Shown piece after piece: positions 7,630-20,452 of a stretch of 64,000 bases of DNA (positions are counted from its first letter, which is position 1; each line of letters opens with the position of its first letter). The position numbers were made by a program, and so were the translations under genes. Location: positions 905,501-969,500 of the forward strand of contig NZ_CP136594.1 in assembly GCF_032852305.1 (NCBI RefSeq), given 5' to 3'. Source of the DNA: Parasphingorhabdus sp. SCSIO 66989. GTDB taxonomy: Bacteria; Pseudomonadota; Alphaproteobacteria; Sphingomonadales; Sphingomonadaceae. The notes under the pieces are model-generated. The model saw only the letters and a program-made list of their open reading frames with translations. It was not told the DNA's origin and did not search any database.

Positions 7630-8217
7630 ATGGCGTACAAGATAGGCAAGAAGCGTGCACTGGGCTGCACCGTATTGGTGACAGCACTATCTATCGCTGC
7701 CGTTACGCTTACGCCAATCGGTCCACTGTTCGTTTACGGTTGGCTGGTTCCAATCATTAGTCCTGTAATCCCGAAACCCGATGACGTGCCCGCTAGAGCA
7801 AAGGCAGAATATCATTGGAAGGGGTTCGGTTTGACCTGGTATTGGGAGGATCGCGTCTCAGGCGGCTGTGCACGTTGGTGGGCTGCAGAGAGCTACGGCG
7901 GCGAACCTGTTCGTGGGCTAAGTGTTTTCGAAGGCGGAGCCAGCTGTGAGGATGGAAAGGCAACAATTTACCGCCTCTCTTTTTTGGACCACGCGGCATT
8001 TGGAAGTGGCGAAAACCGCTGGCCGTACGAAAAATGCCCCTTCGACCTTAGTGAGGTTTCCGTAAGAAGACTCCTGACTCAAATTGAGGAACTGATTGAC
8101 GTTAGCTCAGGACCAATTCAGACGAAAATGCTCGAAGATACGCGATCAGAGATAAAGCAAATCGGACAATTGGGATTGCGTGCGCAACAATTCGGTTGCC
8201 GGGTCAACAGCGAATAA
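7630..8217 (+). CDS. hypothetical protein with one N-terminal membrane segment
   Basis: A 195-residue protein I do not recognise. A basic start (MAYKIGKKRALGC) leads into one hydrophobic segment at about residues 12-45, with the rest probably periplasmic: Trp-rich (HWKGFGLTWYWED, CARWWAAES) and with several cysteines (SGGCARWW, ASCEDG, EKCPFD, FGCRVN), possibly disulfide-bonded. A TTG start six bases earlier (7624) is possible, and no clear ribosome-binding site is seen. Codon use is less GC-rich at third positions than in the flanking ribosomal genes, which may mean recent acquisition. It lies between the TrxR-like gene and rplJ. Confidence 0.55.
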   Translation: MAYKIGKKRALGCTVLVTALSIAAVTLTPIGPLFVYGWLVPIISPVIPKPDDVPARAKAEYHWKGFGLTWYWEDRVSGGCARWWAAESYGGEPVRGLSVFEGGASCEDGKATIYRLSFLDHAAFGSGENRWPYEKCPFDLSEVSVRRLLTQIEELIDVSSGPIQTKMLEDTRSEIKQIGQLGLRAQQFGCRVNSE

Positions 8218-8322
8218 CGGCTCGTCTGCTTTCACCCCCAAAAGCCGAAAAGCTACCTAACACATCGCTTGGAAACATCACGAGGGACTGCAAAACTTCG
8301 ACGCAAAGCCCGCCATTCCTGC

Positions 8323-8350
8323 TTGACTCTCCGCCCCATCGCTGTATGTG
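8323..8350 (+). promoter_or_regulatory. probable rplJL promoter in a 416-bp gene-free leader
   Basis: TTGACT (8323-8328), a 16-nt spacer and TATGTG (8345-8350) continue as TATGTGCGCT, identical to the ten bases at the rplK promoter. The stretch 8218-8633 holds no convincing gene. The predicted leader of about 280 nt precedes an AAGGAG site and could hold an L10-type autoregulatory structure, though I could not fold one with confidence. Confidence 0.55.
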
Positions 8351-8633
8351 CGCTCCCGGAACGGTTGCGCGAGTAACCGGTCACCGTCCGAGACAGTTGG
8401 TGAGGGGAATTGGCCTCTCTTAATTTCCAGCCTAGACGGGGATAGCATTTTCAGTGATGAACCCTGGTGTTCCTCACCTTGTCCTATTTGCGGTCACACT
8501 GCTCCGCATCACAGGCAAAGTCTTCCCCCAAACGGACATTCACTGCTGTGATCAGGCCATGGGTCTGGTTCGGCGTTTGTAATGCGGTTGCATCGTGCCA
8601 ATTCATGCGGTGTGGCCAGACAAGGAGAATGGC

Positions 8634-9152
8634 ATGGATCGTTCGCAAAAAGAACAGGCCGTTGCCGAGCTGAACGCGGTATTTGCAGGCGAGACCGGGG
8701 TTGTTGTGGTGACACGCAATCTGGGCCTCACGGTTGCTGAGTCATCCGATCTGCGTACCAAGATGCGTGAAGCTGGTGCTGCCTATAAAGTTGCGAAGAA
8801 CCGTCTTGCCAAGCGCGCTGCCGAAGGCACGCCCTATGCTGGAATTTCCGATCTGCTGAGCGGCCCGACCGCTCTGGCCAGCTCGGATGACCCGGTTGCG
8901 GCGGCCAAGGTGGTCGTCGAGTTCGCCAAGGGTAACGACAAGCTCGAGATCGTTGGTGGCTCTATGGGTGAAACCGTGCTCGATGTTGCTGGCGTCAAGT
9001 CGCTGGCCTCGATGCCGTCGCTCGACGAACTGCGTGGCAAAATTGTCGGCCTCCTCAACGCACCGGCGACCAAGCTCGCCCAGGTGGCGCAGGCTCCGGC
9101 CGGCCAGCTGGCGCGCGTTTTCGGCGCCTATGCCGCGAAAGAGGACGCATAA
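8634..9152 (+). CDS. rplJ: 50S ribosomal protein L10
   Basis: A 172-residue L10, the stalk protein that anchors L7/L12 dimers. The start at 8634 ([18 protein letters not shown]) follows AAGGAG by eight bases and matches alphaproteobacterial L10; an in-frame ATG at 8595 would add 13 unconserved residues. Key parts are the RNA-binding region [19 protein letters not shown] and the C-terminal L7/L12-binding helix ending [15 protein letters not shown]. It is 62 bp upstream of rplL in the usual order. Confidence 0.96.
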   Translation: MDRSQKEQAVAELNAVFAGETGVVVVTRNLGLTVAESSDLRTKMREAGAAYKVAKNRLAKRAAEGTPYAGISDLLSGPTALASSDDPVAAAKVVVEFAKGNDKLEIVGGSMGETVLDVAGVKSLASMPSLDELRGKIVGLLNAPATKLAQVAQAPAGQLARVFGAYAAKEDA

Positions 9153-9214
9153 GGTTCTTCGGAAAAAGACATCCGAAACACGAAACATCACTGAATTTTG
9201 AAGGAATATGAAAA

Positions 9215-9598
9215 ATGGCTGATATTGAAAAACTCGTCGAACAGCTTTCCGAGCTGACCGTTCTTGAAGCTGCTGAGCTGTCCAAGGCTCTGGAAGAAAA
9301 GTGGGGCGTTTCTGCTTCTGCTGCTGTGGCTGTTGCTGCGGCTCCGGGTGCTGGCGGCGGTGACGCTGGCGGCGCTGCTGAAGAAAAGGACGAATTCGAA
9401 GTCGTTCTGACCGGCGACGGTGGCAAGAAGATCCAGGTGATCAAGGAAGTTCGTGCGATCACCGGTCTGGGTCTGGGCGAAGCCAAGGCTCTGGTCGAAG
9501 GCGCTCCGAAGACCGTCAAGGAAGGCGCGACCAAGGACGAAGCCGAAGAAATCAAGAGCAAGATCGAAGCTGCTGGCGGTACCGTCGAGCTCAAATAA
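9215..9598 (+). CDS. rplL: 50S ribosomal protein L7/L12
   Basis: A 127-residue acidic stalk protein. The N-terminal dimerisation domain ([22 protein letters not shown]) is followed by an Ala/Gly-rich hinge (about residues 34-55) and the C-terminal factor-binding domain. That domain holds [20 protein letters not shown] and the signature [22 protein letters not shown] strong terminator follows 23 bp after the stop, so rplJL is separated from rpoBC here rather than co-transcribed without interruption. Confidence 0.97.
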   Translation: MADIEKLVEQLSELTVLEAAELSKALEEKWGVSASAAVAVAAAPGAGGGDAGGAAEEKDEFEVVLTGDGGKKIQVIKEVRAITGLGLGEAKALVEGAPKTVKEGATKDEAEEIKSKIEAAGGTVELK

Positions 9599-9620
9599 GT
9601 CTTGCGATACTTTCGCTTGC

Positions 9621-9656
9621 AAAAAAGGCGGTGCCCCAAGGGGCGCCGCCTTTTTT
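9621..9656 (+). terminator. intrinsic terminator of rplJL
   Basis: An 11-bp stem GGCGGTGCCCC/GGGGCGCCGCC (one G-T pair), extended by six A-T pairs and closed by a two-base AA turn, ends in TTTTTT. It is symmetric enough to act in both directions. Confidence 0.93.
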
Positions 9657-9664
9657 CTGTTTAG

Positions 9665-9809
9665 CCCCCTCCTCCTTTAGGGGAGGGGCATTGAGACTTA
9701 GCGCCGTAGCTTTAGCGAAGGCGGTTAGTCGCAGCGGGGTGGGGGATAACCGCTTGCGCTGCGCCCGTGGAACGCCCCCACCCCAACCCCTCCCCTGAAG
9801 GGGAGGGGC
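9665..9809. repeat. repeat family A, copy 1
   Basis: A ~145-bp element bounded by GC-rich hairpins of the CCCCTCC...GGAGGGG type at both ends. The inner sequence includes GAGACTTAG, TTAGTCGCAGCGGGGTGG and CCACCCCAACCCC. Two more copies lie at 38115-38246 (same orientation) and 39601-39749 (inverted). This copy fills the gap between the rplL terminator and the end of a minus-strand membrane gene. Confidence 0.85.
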
Positions 9810-9810
9810 T

Positions 9811-10479
9811 TTACGTCGTCAAAACCATCGCCGGACGGCGCAGCATATGTACGCCTAGCCCTGTAAACCACAGAATCTGACCTAGTCCAAATATCGCCGC
9901 CAGATCACCCATGCCTGGAATGAACGTGCAGATACCCGCGATGGCGATAAGGATGCCCGGCCAGTTAAGCCATGCTGGCAGCAGCTTGTCACGGATTGCG
10001 GCGACACAGATCAGCAGCATCCACAGCCCACCCACCAACTCTATCCCGCCACCCAGAGCGGACTGGACTATGCCAATGCTCGACCAGATGGTCGCTGCGG
10101 CTTGTGGTTCTTCCAGCGCCATCCTTGCTACACTTTGCAGCCCGACCAGGCCGGTCATGCCGCTGGCCAGCACCAGTCCGACCCAAACAAGGCCGAAGCT
10201 GGTGGCGATCTGCAGGGTAAAGTCGTTATCCGATGCCATGCGGCGATGAAGCGCGATAACGAGAACAGCCAGTGCGACACCAAAGGCGAGGTACAATATG
10301 ATCATCGCCATCACCATTGCGGCCTGATTGTCGAGGGCAAAGGCGAGATCGCCCGACAGGCCATCATAACCGCTGCGGTCGAGCACGCCGAGAAACAGGC
10401 CAAAGCCGAAGATATAGCTGAGTGCACAGAACAGGGCAGCAAGACCGCCTGCGCGGTTTTCCGAAAGACTATTGCTCAT
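9811..10479 (-). CDS. six-span membrane protein, DUF4386-like
   Basis: A 222-residue membrane protein with about six hydrophobic segments. It begins MSNSLSENRAGGLAALFCALSYIFGF and ends in a Gly-rich segment (GMGDLAAIFGLGQILWFTGLGV). Its pattern resembles DUF4386 proteins, whose function is unknown. The start at 10479 is preferred because GGAAGG lies five bases upstream; the ATG three bases earlier is possible. The start overlaps the 3' end of the XRE regulator by 11 bp, so it is the third gene of a coupled DUF2975-XRE-membrane operon. Confidence 0.7.
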   Translation of the reverse strand: MSNSLSENRAGGLAALFCALSYIFGFGLFLGVLDRSGYDGLSGDLAFALDNQAAMVMAMIILYLAFGVALAVLVIALHRRMASDNDFTLQIATSFGLVWVGLVLASGMTGLVGLQSVARMALEEPQAAATIWSSIGIVQSALGGGIELVGGLWMLLICVAAIRDKLLPAWLNWPGILIAIAGICTFIPGMGDLAAIFGLGQILWFTGLGVHMLRRPAMVLTT

Positions 10480-10687
10480 CATCACCTTCCTTATAACCGA
10501 GCAGATCACCCGGCTGGCACTCGAGCACCGCACAGATTGCTTCCAGTGTTGAAAAGCGGATCGCTTTGGCTTTGCCGGTTTTGAGGATGGACAGATTGGC
10601 CATGGTGAGGCCGACTTCTTCTGACAATTCGGTCAGTGTCATGCGCTTGTCGTGCAGCAGATCGTCGAGCTTTACGGTAATCGGCAT
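10469..10687 (-). CDS. small XRE-family DNA-binding protein (YozG-like)
   Basis: A 72-residue single helix-turn-helix protein. The HTH runs from about residue 16 to 55 (MTLTELSEEVGLTMANLSILKTGKAKAIRFSTLEAIC), then AVLECQPGDLLGY, the typical end of the YozG/Cro-type family. Such mini-regulators are usually paired with DUF2975 membrane proteins, as here. The stop of DUF2975 and this ATG share one base (TGATG at 10685-10689). It probably controls this operon; no operator was identified. Confidence 0.87.
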   Translation of the reverse strand: MPITVKLDDLLHDKRMTLTELSEEVGLTMANLSILKTGKAKAIRFSTLEAICAVLECQPGDLLGYKEGDDEQ

Positions 10688-11256
10688 CAGACCGTTCCTT
10701 CCAGATCAGAGCGCATCGCCGCGCCGTGATCAAACACACGGGCTAGTACGATCAGCAGCAGGCCGAGCAAAATGCCCTGAAGTGGTATTTCGGCATTGAT
10801 TTCAAAATCGACATCGGCCGATGCCTGCACGCCGCCATAAGCAGCAATCACGCCCGCGAAGATGAATTGGCCGAAAAAGCTGAGCGCCTGTATCGCCAAT
10901 ATCGCCAGCCCCATGCCGCGCAACCGCACCGCATTCACCGGGATAAACGGGTCGCCCTCGCTGACGGATTCCACGATCATTCTAAGGCGTTGAATAAAGA
11001 AGTAGGCCAGGATGAGAGTAAACACGCCGGCGGCCATGAAGCCAGCAATAGCCGAGATCAGCAGGATATCCGGCTTATTGACAAAGACTTCGGCCAAGCC
11101 CTCAAGCATGGGGCCAGAAAAAATAAACAGAAAGGGGATAGCCAGCACGATGGCGATCCCGGCGAATATGGTCACCCATTGCGCGAAAATGATAATGACG
11201 CGCGCGATCTTCAGCACCGCGTCATTCTTGATTATCTCATGTTCTGATATCGACAT
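10687..11256 (-). CDS. DUF2975 domain membrane protein
   Basis: A 189-residue, four-span membrane protein of the DUF2975 family (function unknown), nearly always next to a YozG-type XRE regulator. The start at 11256 (MSISEHEIIKNDAVLKIARV) leaves the hydrophobic segments at about residues 22-48, 65-88, 112-138 and 160-178. An in-frame ATG at 11343 would add 29 residues encoded by AT-rich upstream sequence and is less likely. The family motif region is GDPFIPVNAVRLRGMGLAIL. It is the first gene of a three-gene minus-strand operon between rplL and rpoB. Confidence 0.82.
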   Translation of the reverse strand: MSISEHEIIKNDAVLKIARVIIIFAQWVTIFAGIAIVLAIPFLFIFSGPMLEGLAEVFVNKPDILLISAIAGFMAAGVFTLILAYFFIQRLRMIVESVSEGDPFIPVNAVRLRGMGLAILAIQALSFFGQFIFAGVIAAYGGVQASADVDFEINAEIPLQGILLGLLLIVLARVFDHGAAMRSDLEGTV

Positions 11257-11402
11257 ATCATGATTCTCCGTTCCATATTGATAATCAATAAGGATATATC
11301 GAAAAACGTCAAGATATTTATTGAAAAACAATAAACTTTGCACCCTTTCGGCTTAGATGGCCGCTGAGGGAGCGCCTGCTTATGGAGTTTACCGCCCACC
11401 TC

Positions 11403-11431
11403 TTGACGCGAATCCAACAGATGCCTATATC
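11403..11431 (+). promoter_or_regulatory. probable rpoBC promoter
   Basis: TTGACG (11403-11408), a 17-nt spacer and TATATC (11426-11431) form a near-consensus sigma-70 promoter. It lies in the 430-bp gene-free stretch 11257-11686 and would give a leader of about 250 nt before rpoB. Since rplL ends in a terminator and a reverse operon intervenes, rpoBC needs its own promoter, which supports this call. Confidence 0.6.
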
Positions 11432-11640
11432 CCCGAGACTTCCGAAAATTCGAGACATGGGCAGCTTGTGCGCGGGGCTGTTCACAGGAATGAACTTCGG
11501 GAACTTTAACGACGCAAAGCTGCGATTTTCTCTCAAGCCATAGGCTTGCTGGAAACACGCGGCTTTTGTCGTTTTCACGCCGCAGAAAATCATAAAAGCC
11601 GTTCCGCCAGCATCTGCTGTCCGGTGCGGTGACACTCTTC

Positions 11641-11662
11641 CGGCGCGCAGATATGCGCGCCG
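11641..11662 (+). other. leader hairpin before rpoB
   Basis: CGGCGCGCA and TGCGCGCCG form a perfect 9-bp stem closed by GATA, ending eight bases before the AAGGG ribosome-binding site of rpoB. Its position suggests a translational or stability element; function is inference. Confidence 0.6.
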
Positions 11663-11686
11663 ATGCAAATAAGGGCGAATGCATCC

Positions 11687-14600
11687 ATGGCAAGTAAGGC
11701 GAAGAATCCCGCGGAACGGCTTATCCCGACCGCGAAAAAGCGTATCCGCAAGATTTTCGGTGACATCCACGAAGTGATCCGCATGCCGAACCTGATCGAG
11801 GTTCAGCGCGAGAGCTATGAGCAGTTTCTGCGCTCCGATCCTTCAATCGGCTATGTCTCCGGCCTGGAAAAAACGCTGCGCAGCGTTTTCCCGATCCGCG
11901 ATTTCGCCGGCACCGCCGAGCTCGATTTCGTGCATTATGAGCTCGAAGATCCGAAATATGACATGGAAGAATGTCGCCAGCGCGGCATCACCTATGCCGC
12001 CCCGATGAAGGTAACGTTGCGCCTTATCGTGTTCGAGGTCGACACCGAAACCGAAAGCCGCTCCGTGCTCGATATCAAGGAGCAGGACGTTTATATGGGC
12101 GACATGCCGCTGATGACGCATAATGGCACGTTCATCGTCAACGGCACCGAGCGCGTTATTGTCAGCCAGATGCACCGTTCGCCTGGCGTGCTGTTTGATC
12201 ATGACCGCGGCAAGACCCATGCTTCGGGCAAGTTCTTGTTCGCCGCGCGCGTCATTCCTTATCGTGGTTCCTGGCTCGACTTTGAGTTTGATGCCAAGGA
12301 TATCGTCAATGTCCGTATCGACCGTAAGCGTAAGCTGCCGGTTACCGCGCTGCTGTTCGCGCTCGGCGATGCTGTCCTCAAGCTCACCGACCAGAAGGGC
12401 AAGTTCAAGGTTGGTGACGAAGTTCGCGTTTCCGGCGTCCGCAAGCCGCTCGAAGTGGTTGCGGTTGAAGGCGATCTGCTGACCGTGAAAGACCCTGTTG
12501 GCGCCATCGAAATTGGCGGCACCGTCGATATTCCGGAAAGCAGCAACAGCGCGACCATCTCGCGCATCGTCAAGCAGGGCATGGATCAGGAGGATATCCT
12601 CCACTATTTCTATGACACTGTGACCTATGAGCGCGGCTCGAAAAAGGCAGGCGATGGCTGGAAAATCCCGTTCGCTGCCGAAGCATGGCGCGGCCAGAAG
12701 CCGACTTTCGACATTGTTGATGCCAAGTCCGGCGAAGTTGTCTTCGCGGCTGGCCAGAAGATCACCCCGCGCGCTGCCAACAAGGCGGAGAAGGACGGCC
12801 TTAAAGAGCTGTTGATCCCGACCGAAGAGATTTATGGCCGCTATTCCGCGCGTGACCTGATCAACGAAAAGACCGGCGAGATTTATATTGAGGCGGGTGA
12901 CGAAGTCAGCGTCGAAAATCTCGAAAAGCTGGAAGCGGCGGGCATTGAAAGCCTCGAGCTTCTCGACATTGACCATGTCACCACCGGCGCATGGATCCGC
13001 AACACCATGAAAGCTGACAAGTCGGAAAATCGTGATATGGGCCTTGACGCGATCTACCGCGTGATGCGCCCCGGCGAACCGCCGACGCGCGAAACTGCGG
13101 AATCGCTGTTTGAAGGCCTGTTCTTCGACGGTGAGCGTTATGATCTGTCGGCTGTTGGCCGCGTCAAACTCAATATGCGCCTCGATCTTGATGCGCCGGA
13201 TACCCACACTACGCTGCGTAAGGAAGATATCCTTGCCGTGGTCAAGACGCTGGTCGATCTCAAGGACGGCAAGGGTGAGGTTGACGATATCGATAACCTC
13301 GGCAACCGCCGTGTCCGCTCGGTCGGTGAGCTGCTGGAAAACCAGTATCGCGTTGGCCTGCTGCGCATGGAGCGTGCGGTCAAGGAGCGTATGAGCTCGG
13401 TTGATGTGTCCACCGTGATGCCGAACGACCTGATCAACGCCAAGCCTGCAGTTGCCGCGGTGCGTGAGTTCTTCGGCTCTTCGCAGCTGTCGCAATTTAT
13501 GGACCAGACCAACCCGCTGTCGGAAGTCACGCACAAGCGCCGCGTTTCGGCCCTCGGTCCCGGCGGTCTGACGCGTGAACGTGCCGGCTTTGAAGTCCGC
13601 GACGTTCACCCGACGCACTATGGCCGTATGTGCCCGATTGAAACGCCTGAAGGCCCGAATATCGGTCTGATCAACTCGCTGGCGTCGTTCAGCCGGGTCA
13701 ACAAATACGGCTTTATCGAAACGCCGTACCGCAAGGTTGTCGATGGCAAGGTCACCAGCGAGGTGGTCTATCTCTCGGCGATGGAAGAGCAGAAACACAC
13801 GGTTGCGCAGGCCAATGCGGACCTGAATGATGATGGCTCTTTTGCCGATGAGTTTGTCTCGGCACGTGAAGCCGGCGAATTCCTGATCGCGCCGCGCGAT
13901 GCCATCACCCTGATGGACGTTTCGCCGAAACAGCTGGTTTCGGTTGCGGCCTCGCTCATTCCGTTTCTGGAAAATGATGACGCCAACCGCGCATTGATGG
14001 GATCGAACATGCAACGTCAGGCGGTGCCGCTGGTGAAAGCCGAAGCGCCGTTCGTCGGCACCGGTATGGAAGCCACTGTCGCCAGCGACTCTGGTGCGGC
14101 GATTGCGGCCAAGCGTGCCGGTATTGTCGACCAGGTCGATGCAACGCGTATCGTGATCCGTGCCACCGGCGCGGTCGATGCCGGCAAGTCGGGCGTCGAT
14201 ATCTACCGTCTGCAGAAATTCCAGCGTTCCAACCAGAACACCTGCATCAACCAGCGCCCGCTGGTGAAGGTGGGTGATGTGATCGAGGAAGGCGATATTC
14301 TTGCTGACGGTCCATCCACCGATATGGGCGAACTGGCGCTCGGCAAGAACAGCCTCGTCGCGTTCATGCCGTGGAATGGCTATAACTATGAGGACTCGAT
14401 CCTGATCTCCGAGCGGATTGTGAAGGATGACGTCTTCACCTCGATCCATATCGAGGAATTTGAGGTCATGGCCCGCGACACCAAGCTGGGCCCAGAAGAC
14501 ATCACCCGCGACATTCCGAATGTCGGCGAGGAAGCGCTGCGCAACCTCGACGAGGCGGGCATTGTCTATATCGGTGCCGAAGTGCATCCGGGTGATATTC

Positions 14601-16099
14601 TTGTCGGCAAGATCACGCCAAAGGGCGAAAGCCCGATGACGCCCGAAGAGAAGCTGCTGCGCGCTATCTTTGGTGAAAAGGCTTCGGACGTTCGCGATAC
14701 CTCGCTGCGTCTGCCTCCGGGTGTTGCCGGTACCGTGGTTGAGGTCCGCGTGTTCAACCGTCACGGCATCGACAAGGATGACCGCGCAATGGCGATTGAG
14801 CGTGAAGAAATCGAGCGTCTCGCCAAGGACCGCGAGGACGAACGCTCGATCCTCAACCGTGCGACCTATAACCGTCTGCGCGACATGCTGGTCGGTCAGA
14901 CCGCCACCGGCGCGCCAAAGGGCTTCAAGAAGGGCAGCGAGATCACCGCTGATAACCTCGAAGAAGTCGAAAAGCATGAATGGTGGAAGTTCGCGGTTGC
15001 CGATGATGCGCGTCAGGCAGACTTGGAAGCCGTCAAGCAGCAATATGACGATGCCGTCACGCTGATTAACGAGAAGTTCGAGGACCGCCGTGACAAGCTG
15101 GAGCGTGGTGACGAGCTGGCTCCGGGCGTGCTGAAAATGGTCAAGGTGTTCGTCGCGGTGAAGCGCAAGCTGCAGCCTGGCGACAAAATGGCCGGTCGTC
15201 ACGGCAACAAGGGTGTGATTTCGCGCATCCTGCCACAGGAAGACATGCCGTTCCTTGAGGATGGCACGCCGGTGGACATCGTGCTCAACCCACTGGGTGT
15301 TCCGAGCCGTATGAATGTTGGTCAAATCTTCGAGACCCATCTCGGCTGGGCCGCGCGTGGTCTCGGCCAGCAGGTGACCCAGGCGCTCGAAGACTGGCGC
15401 CATGCCAACCCTGATCCAGAAGCGGCGAGCCCGCCCGATGCGGTGAAGGAGCGGCTCAAGATCGTCTATGGTGATGACTATCATGACGAGATTGAGAAGC
15501 GTTCGGACGCTGAGATTGTCGAGCTTGCCGGCTACCTCAAAAACGGTGTCCCCATGGGCACGCCGGTATTTGACGGTGCACGCGAGGGCGATGTCTCGAC
15601 CATGCTGGAACGTGCCGATCTCGATGCGTCGGGACAGGTTGATCTGTTCGATGGCCGTACCGGTGATCGCTTCGATCGTAAGGTGACCGTGGGCTATATC
15701 TATATGCTCAAGCTGCACCATCTGGTTGATGACAAGATCCACGCCCGTTCGATTGGCCCCTACAGCCTCGTCACCCAGCAGCCGCTGGGCGGTAAGGCGC
15801 AATTTGGCGGCCAGCGCTTCGGTGAGATGGAAGTCTGGGCGTTGCAGGCCTATGGCGCCGCCTATACGCTGCAGGAAATGCTGACGGTGAAATCGGACGA
15901 TGTTGTCGGCCGCACCAAGGTTTATGAGTCGATCGTCAAGGGTGACGACAGCTTTGAAACCGGCATTCCCGAAAGCTTTAACGTTCTGGTCAAGGAGATG
16001 CGCTCGCTCGGTCTCAATGTCGAACTCAAATCATTTGATGATGCCGAGGACGACGAAGATGGCGACAGCGCAGGCGAATTGCCCGAGGCTGCGGAATAA
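11687..16099 (+). CDS. rpoB: DNA-directed RNA polymerase subunit beta
   Basis: A 1470-residue beta subunit. The start at 11687 ([12 protein letters not shown]) fits the family and has AAGGG 11 bases upstream; an in-frame ATG at 11663 is less likely. Conserved blocks include [20 protein letters not shown], the rifampicin-region [61 protein letters not shown], and the C-terminal [20 protein letters not shown]. It is longer than the ~1340-1390 usual for the family because of a ~70-residue segment at residues ~228-298, between ALLFALG and [12 protein letters not shown], where E. coli has only a few residues. rpoC follows after 79 bp. Confidence 0.98.
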   Translation: MASKAKNPAERLIPTAKKRIRKIFGDIHEVIRMPNLIEVQRESYEQFLRSDPSIGYVSGLEKTLRSVFPIRDFAGTAELDFVHYELEDPKYDMEECRQRGITYAAPMKVTLRLIVFEVDTETESRSVLDIKEQDVYMGDMPLMTHNGTFIVNGTERVIVSQMHRSPGVLFDHDRGKTHASGKFLFAARVIPYRGSWLDFEFDAKDIVNVRIDRKRKLPVTALLFALGDAVLKLTDQKGKFKVGDEVRVSGVRKPLEVVAVEGDLLTVKDPVGAIEIGGTVDIPESSNSATISRIVKQGMDQEDILHYFYDTVTYERGSKKAGDGWKIPFAAEAWRGQKPTFDIVDAKSGEVVFAAGQKITPRAANKAEKDGLKELLIPTEEIYGRYSARDLINEKTGEIYIEAGDEVSVENLEKLEAAGIESLELLDIDHVTTGAWIRNTMKADKSENRDMGLDAIYRVMRPGEPPTRETAESLFEGLFFDGERYDLSAVGRVKLNMRLDLDAPDTHTTLRKEDILAVVKTLVDLKDGKGEVDDIDNLGNRRVRSVGELLENQYRVGLLRMERAVKERMSSVDVSTVMPNDLINAKPAVAAVREFFGSSQLSQFMDQTNPLSEVTHKRRVSALGPGGLTRERAGFEVRDVHPTHYGRMCPIETPEGPNIGLINSLASFSRVNKYGFIETPYRKVVDGKVTSEVVYLSAMEEQKHTVAQANADLNDDGSFADEFVSAREAGEFLIAPRDAITLMDVSPKQLVSVAASLIPFLENDDANRALMGSNMQRQAVPLVKAEAPFVGTGMEATVASDSGAAIAAKRAGIVDQVDATRIVIRATGAVDAGKSGVDIYRLQKFQRSNQNTCINQRPLVKVGDVIEEGDILADGPSTDMGELALGKNSLVAFMPWNGYNYEDSILISERIVKDDVFTSIHIEEFEVMARDTKLGPEDITRDIPNVGEEALRNLDEAGIVYIGAEVHPGDILVGKITPKGESPMTPEEKLLRAIFGEKASDVRDTSLRLPPGVAGTVVEVRVFNRHGIDKDDRAMAIEREEIERLAKDREDERSILNRATYNRLRDMLVGQTATGAPKGFKKGSEITADNLEEVEKHEWWKFAVADDARQADLEAVKQQYDDAVTLINEKFEDRRDKLERGDELAPGVLKMVKVFVAVKRKLQPGDKMAGRHGNKGVISRILPQEDMPFLEDGTPVDIVLNPLGVPSRMNVGQIFETHLGWAARGLGQQVTQALEDWRHANPDPEAASPPDAVKERLKIVYGDDYHDEIEKRSDAEIVELAGYLKNGVPMGTPVFDGAREGDVSTMLERADLDASGQVDLFDGRTGDRFDRKVTVGYIYMLKLHHLVDDKIHARSIGPYSLVTQQPLGGKAQFGGQRFGEMEVWALQAYGAAYTLQEMLTVKSDDVVGRTKVYESIVKGDDSFETGIPESFNVLVKEMRSLGLNVELKSFDDAEDDEDGDSAGELPEAAE

Positions 16100-16178
16100 G
16101 GGGTCGGGCGGCGCTGGCCGCCCCGCCACCTGAACCCAAGAATTTTATGGGGCGAGAAGCCCTGATGAGGACAGCAAC

Positions 16179-20366
<4,188 letters not shown>

Positions 20367-20411
20367 TATCGCTGCGTCGGCGGCGGCTGGTACGCTGATA
20401 CAAACGAGAAG

Positions 20412-20442
20412 GCCCCGCCGGAGCGATCCGGCGGGGCTTTTT
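20412..20442 (+). terminator. intrinsic terminator of rpoBC
   Basis: GCCCCGCCGGA and TCCGGCGGGGC form an 11-bp stem around a GCGA loop and are followed by a T-rich run (TTTTTGTTTG). The minus-strand gene ending at 20453 converges on it, so it may also serve that gene. Confidence 0.93.
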
Positions 20443-20452
20443 GTTTGTACAG

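Noticed and set aside
11843-15802. Very long minus-strand open frame antisense to rpoB (over 1300 codons)
   Set aside because: It is the mirror of a strongly codon-biased GC-rich gene; its translation has no recognisable domain and rpoB is certain on the plus strand.
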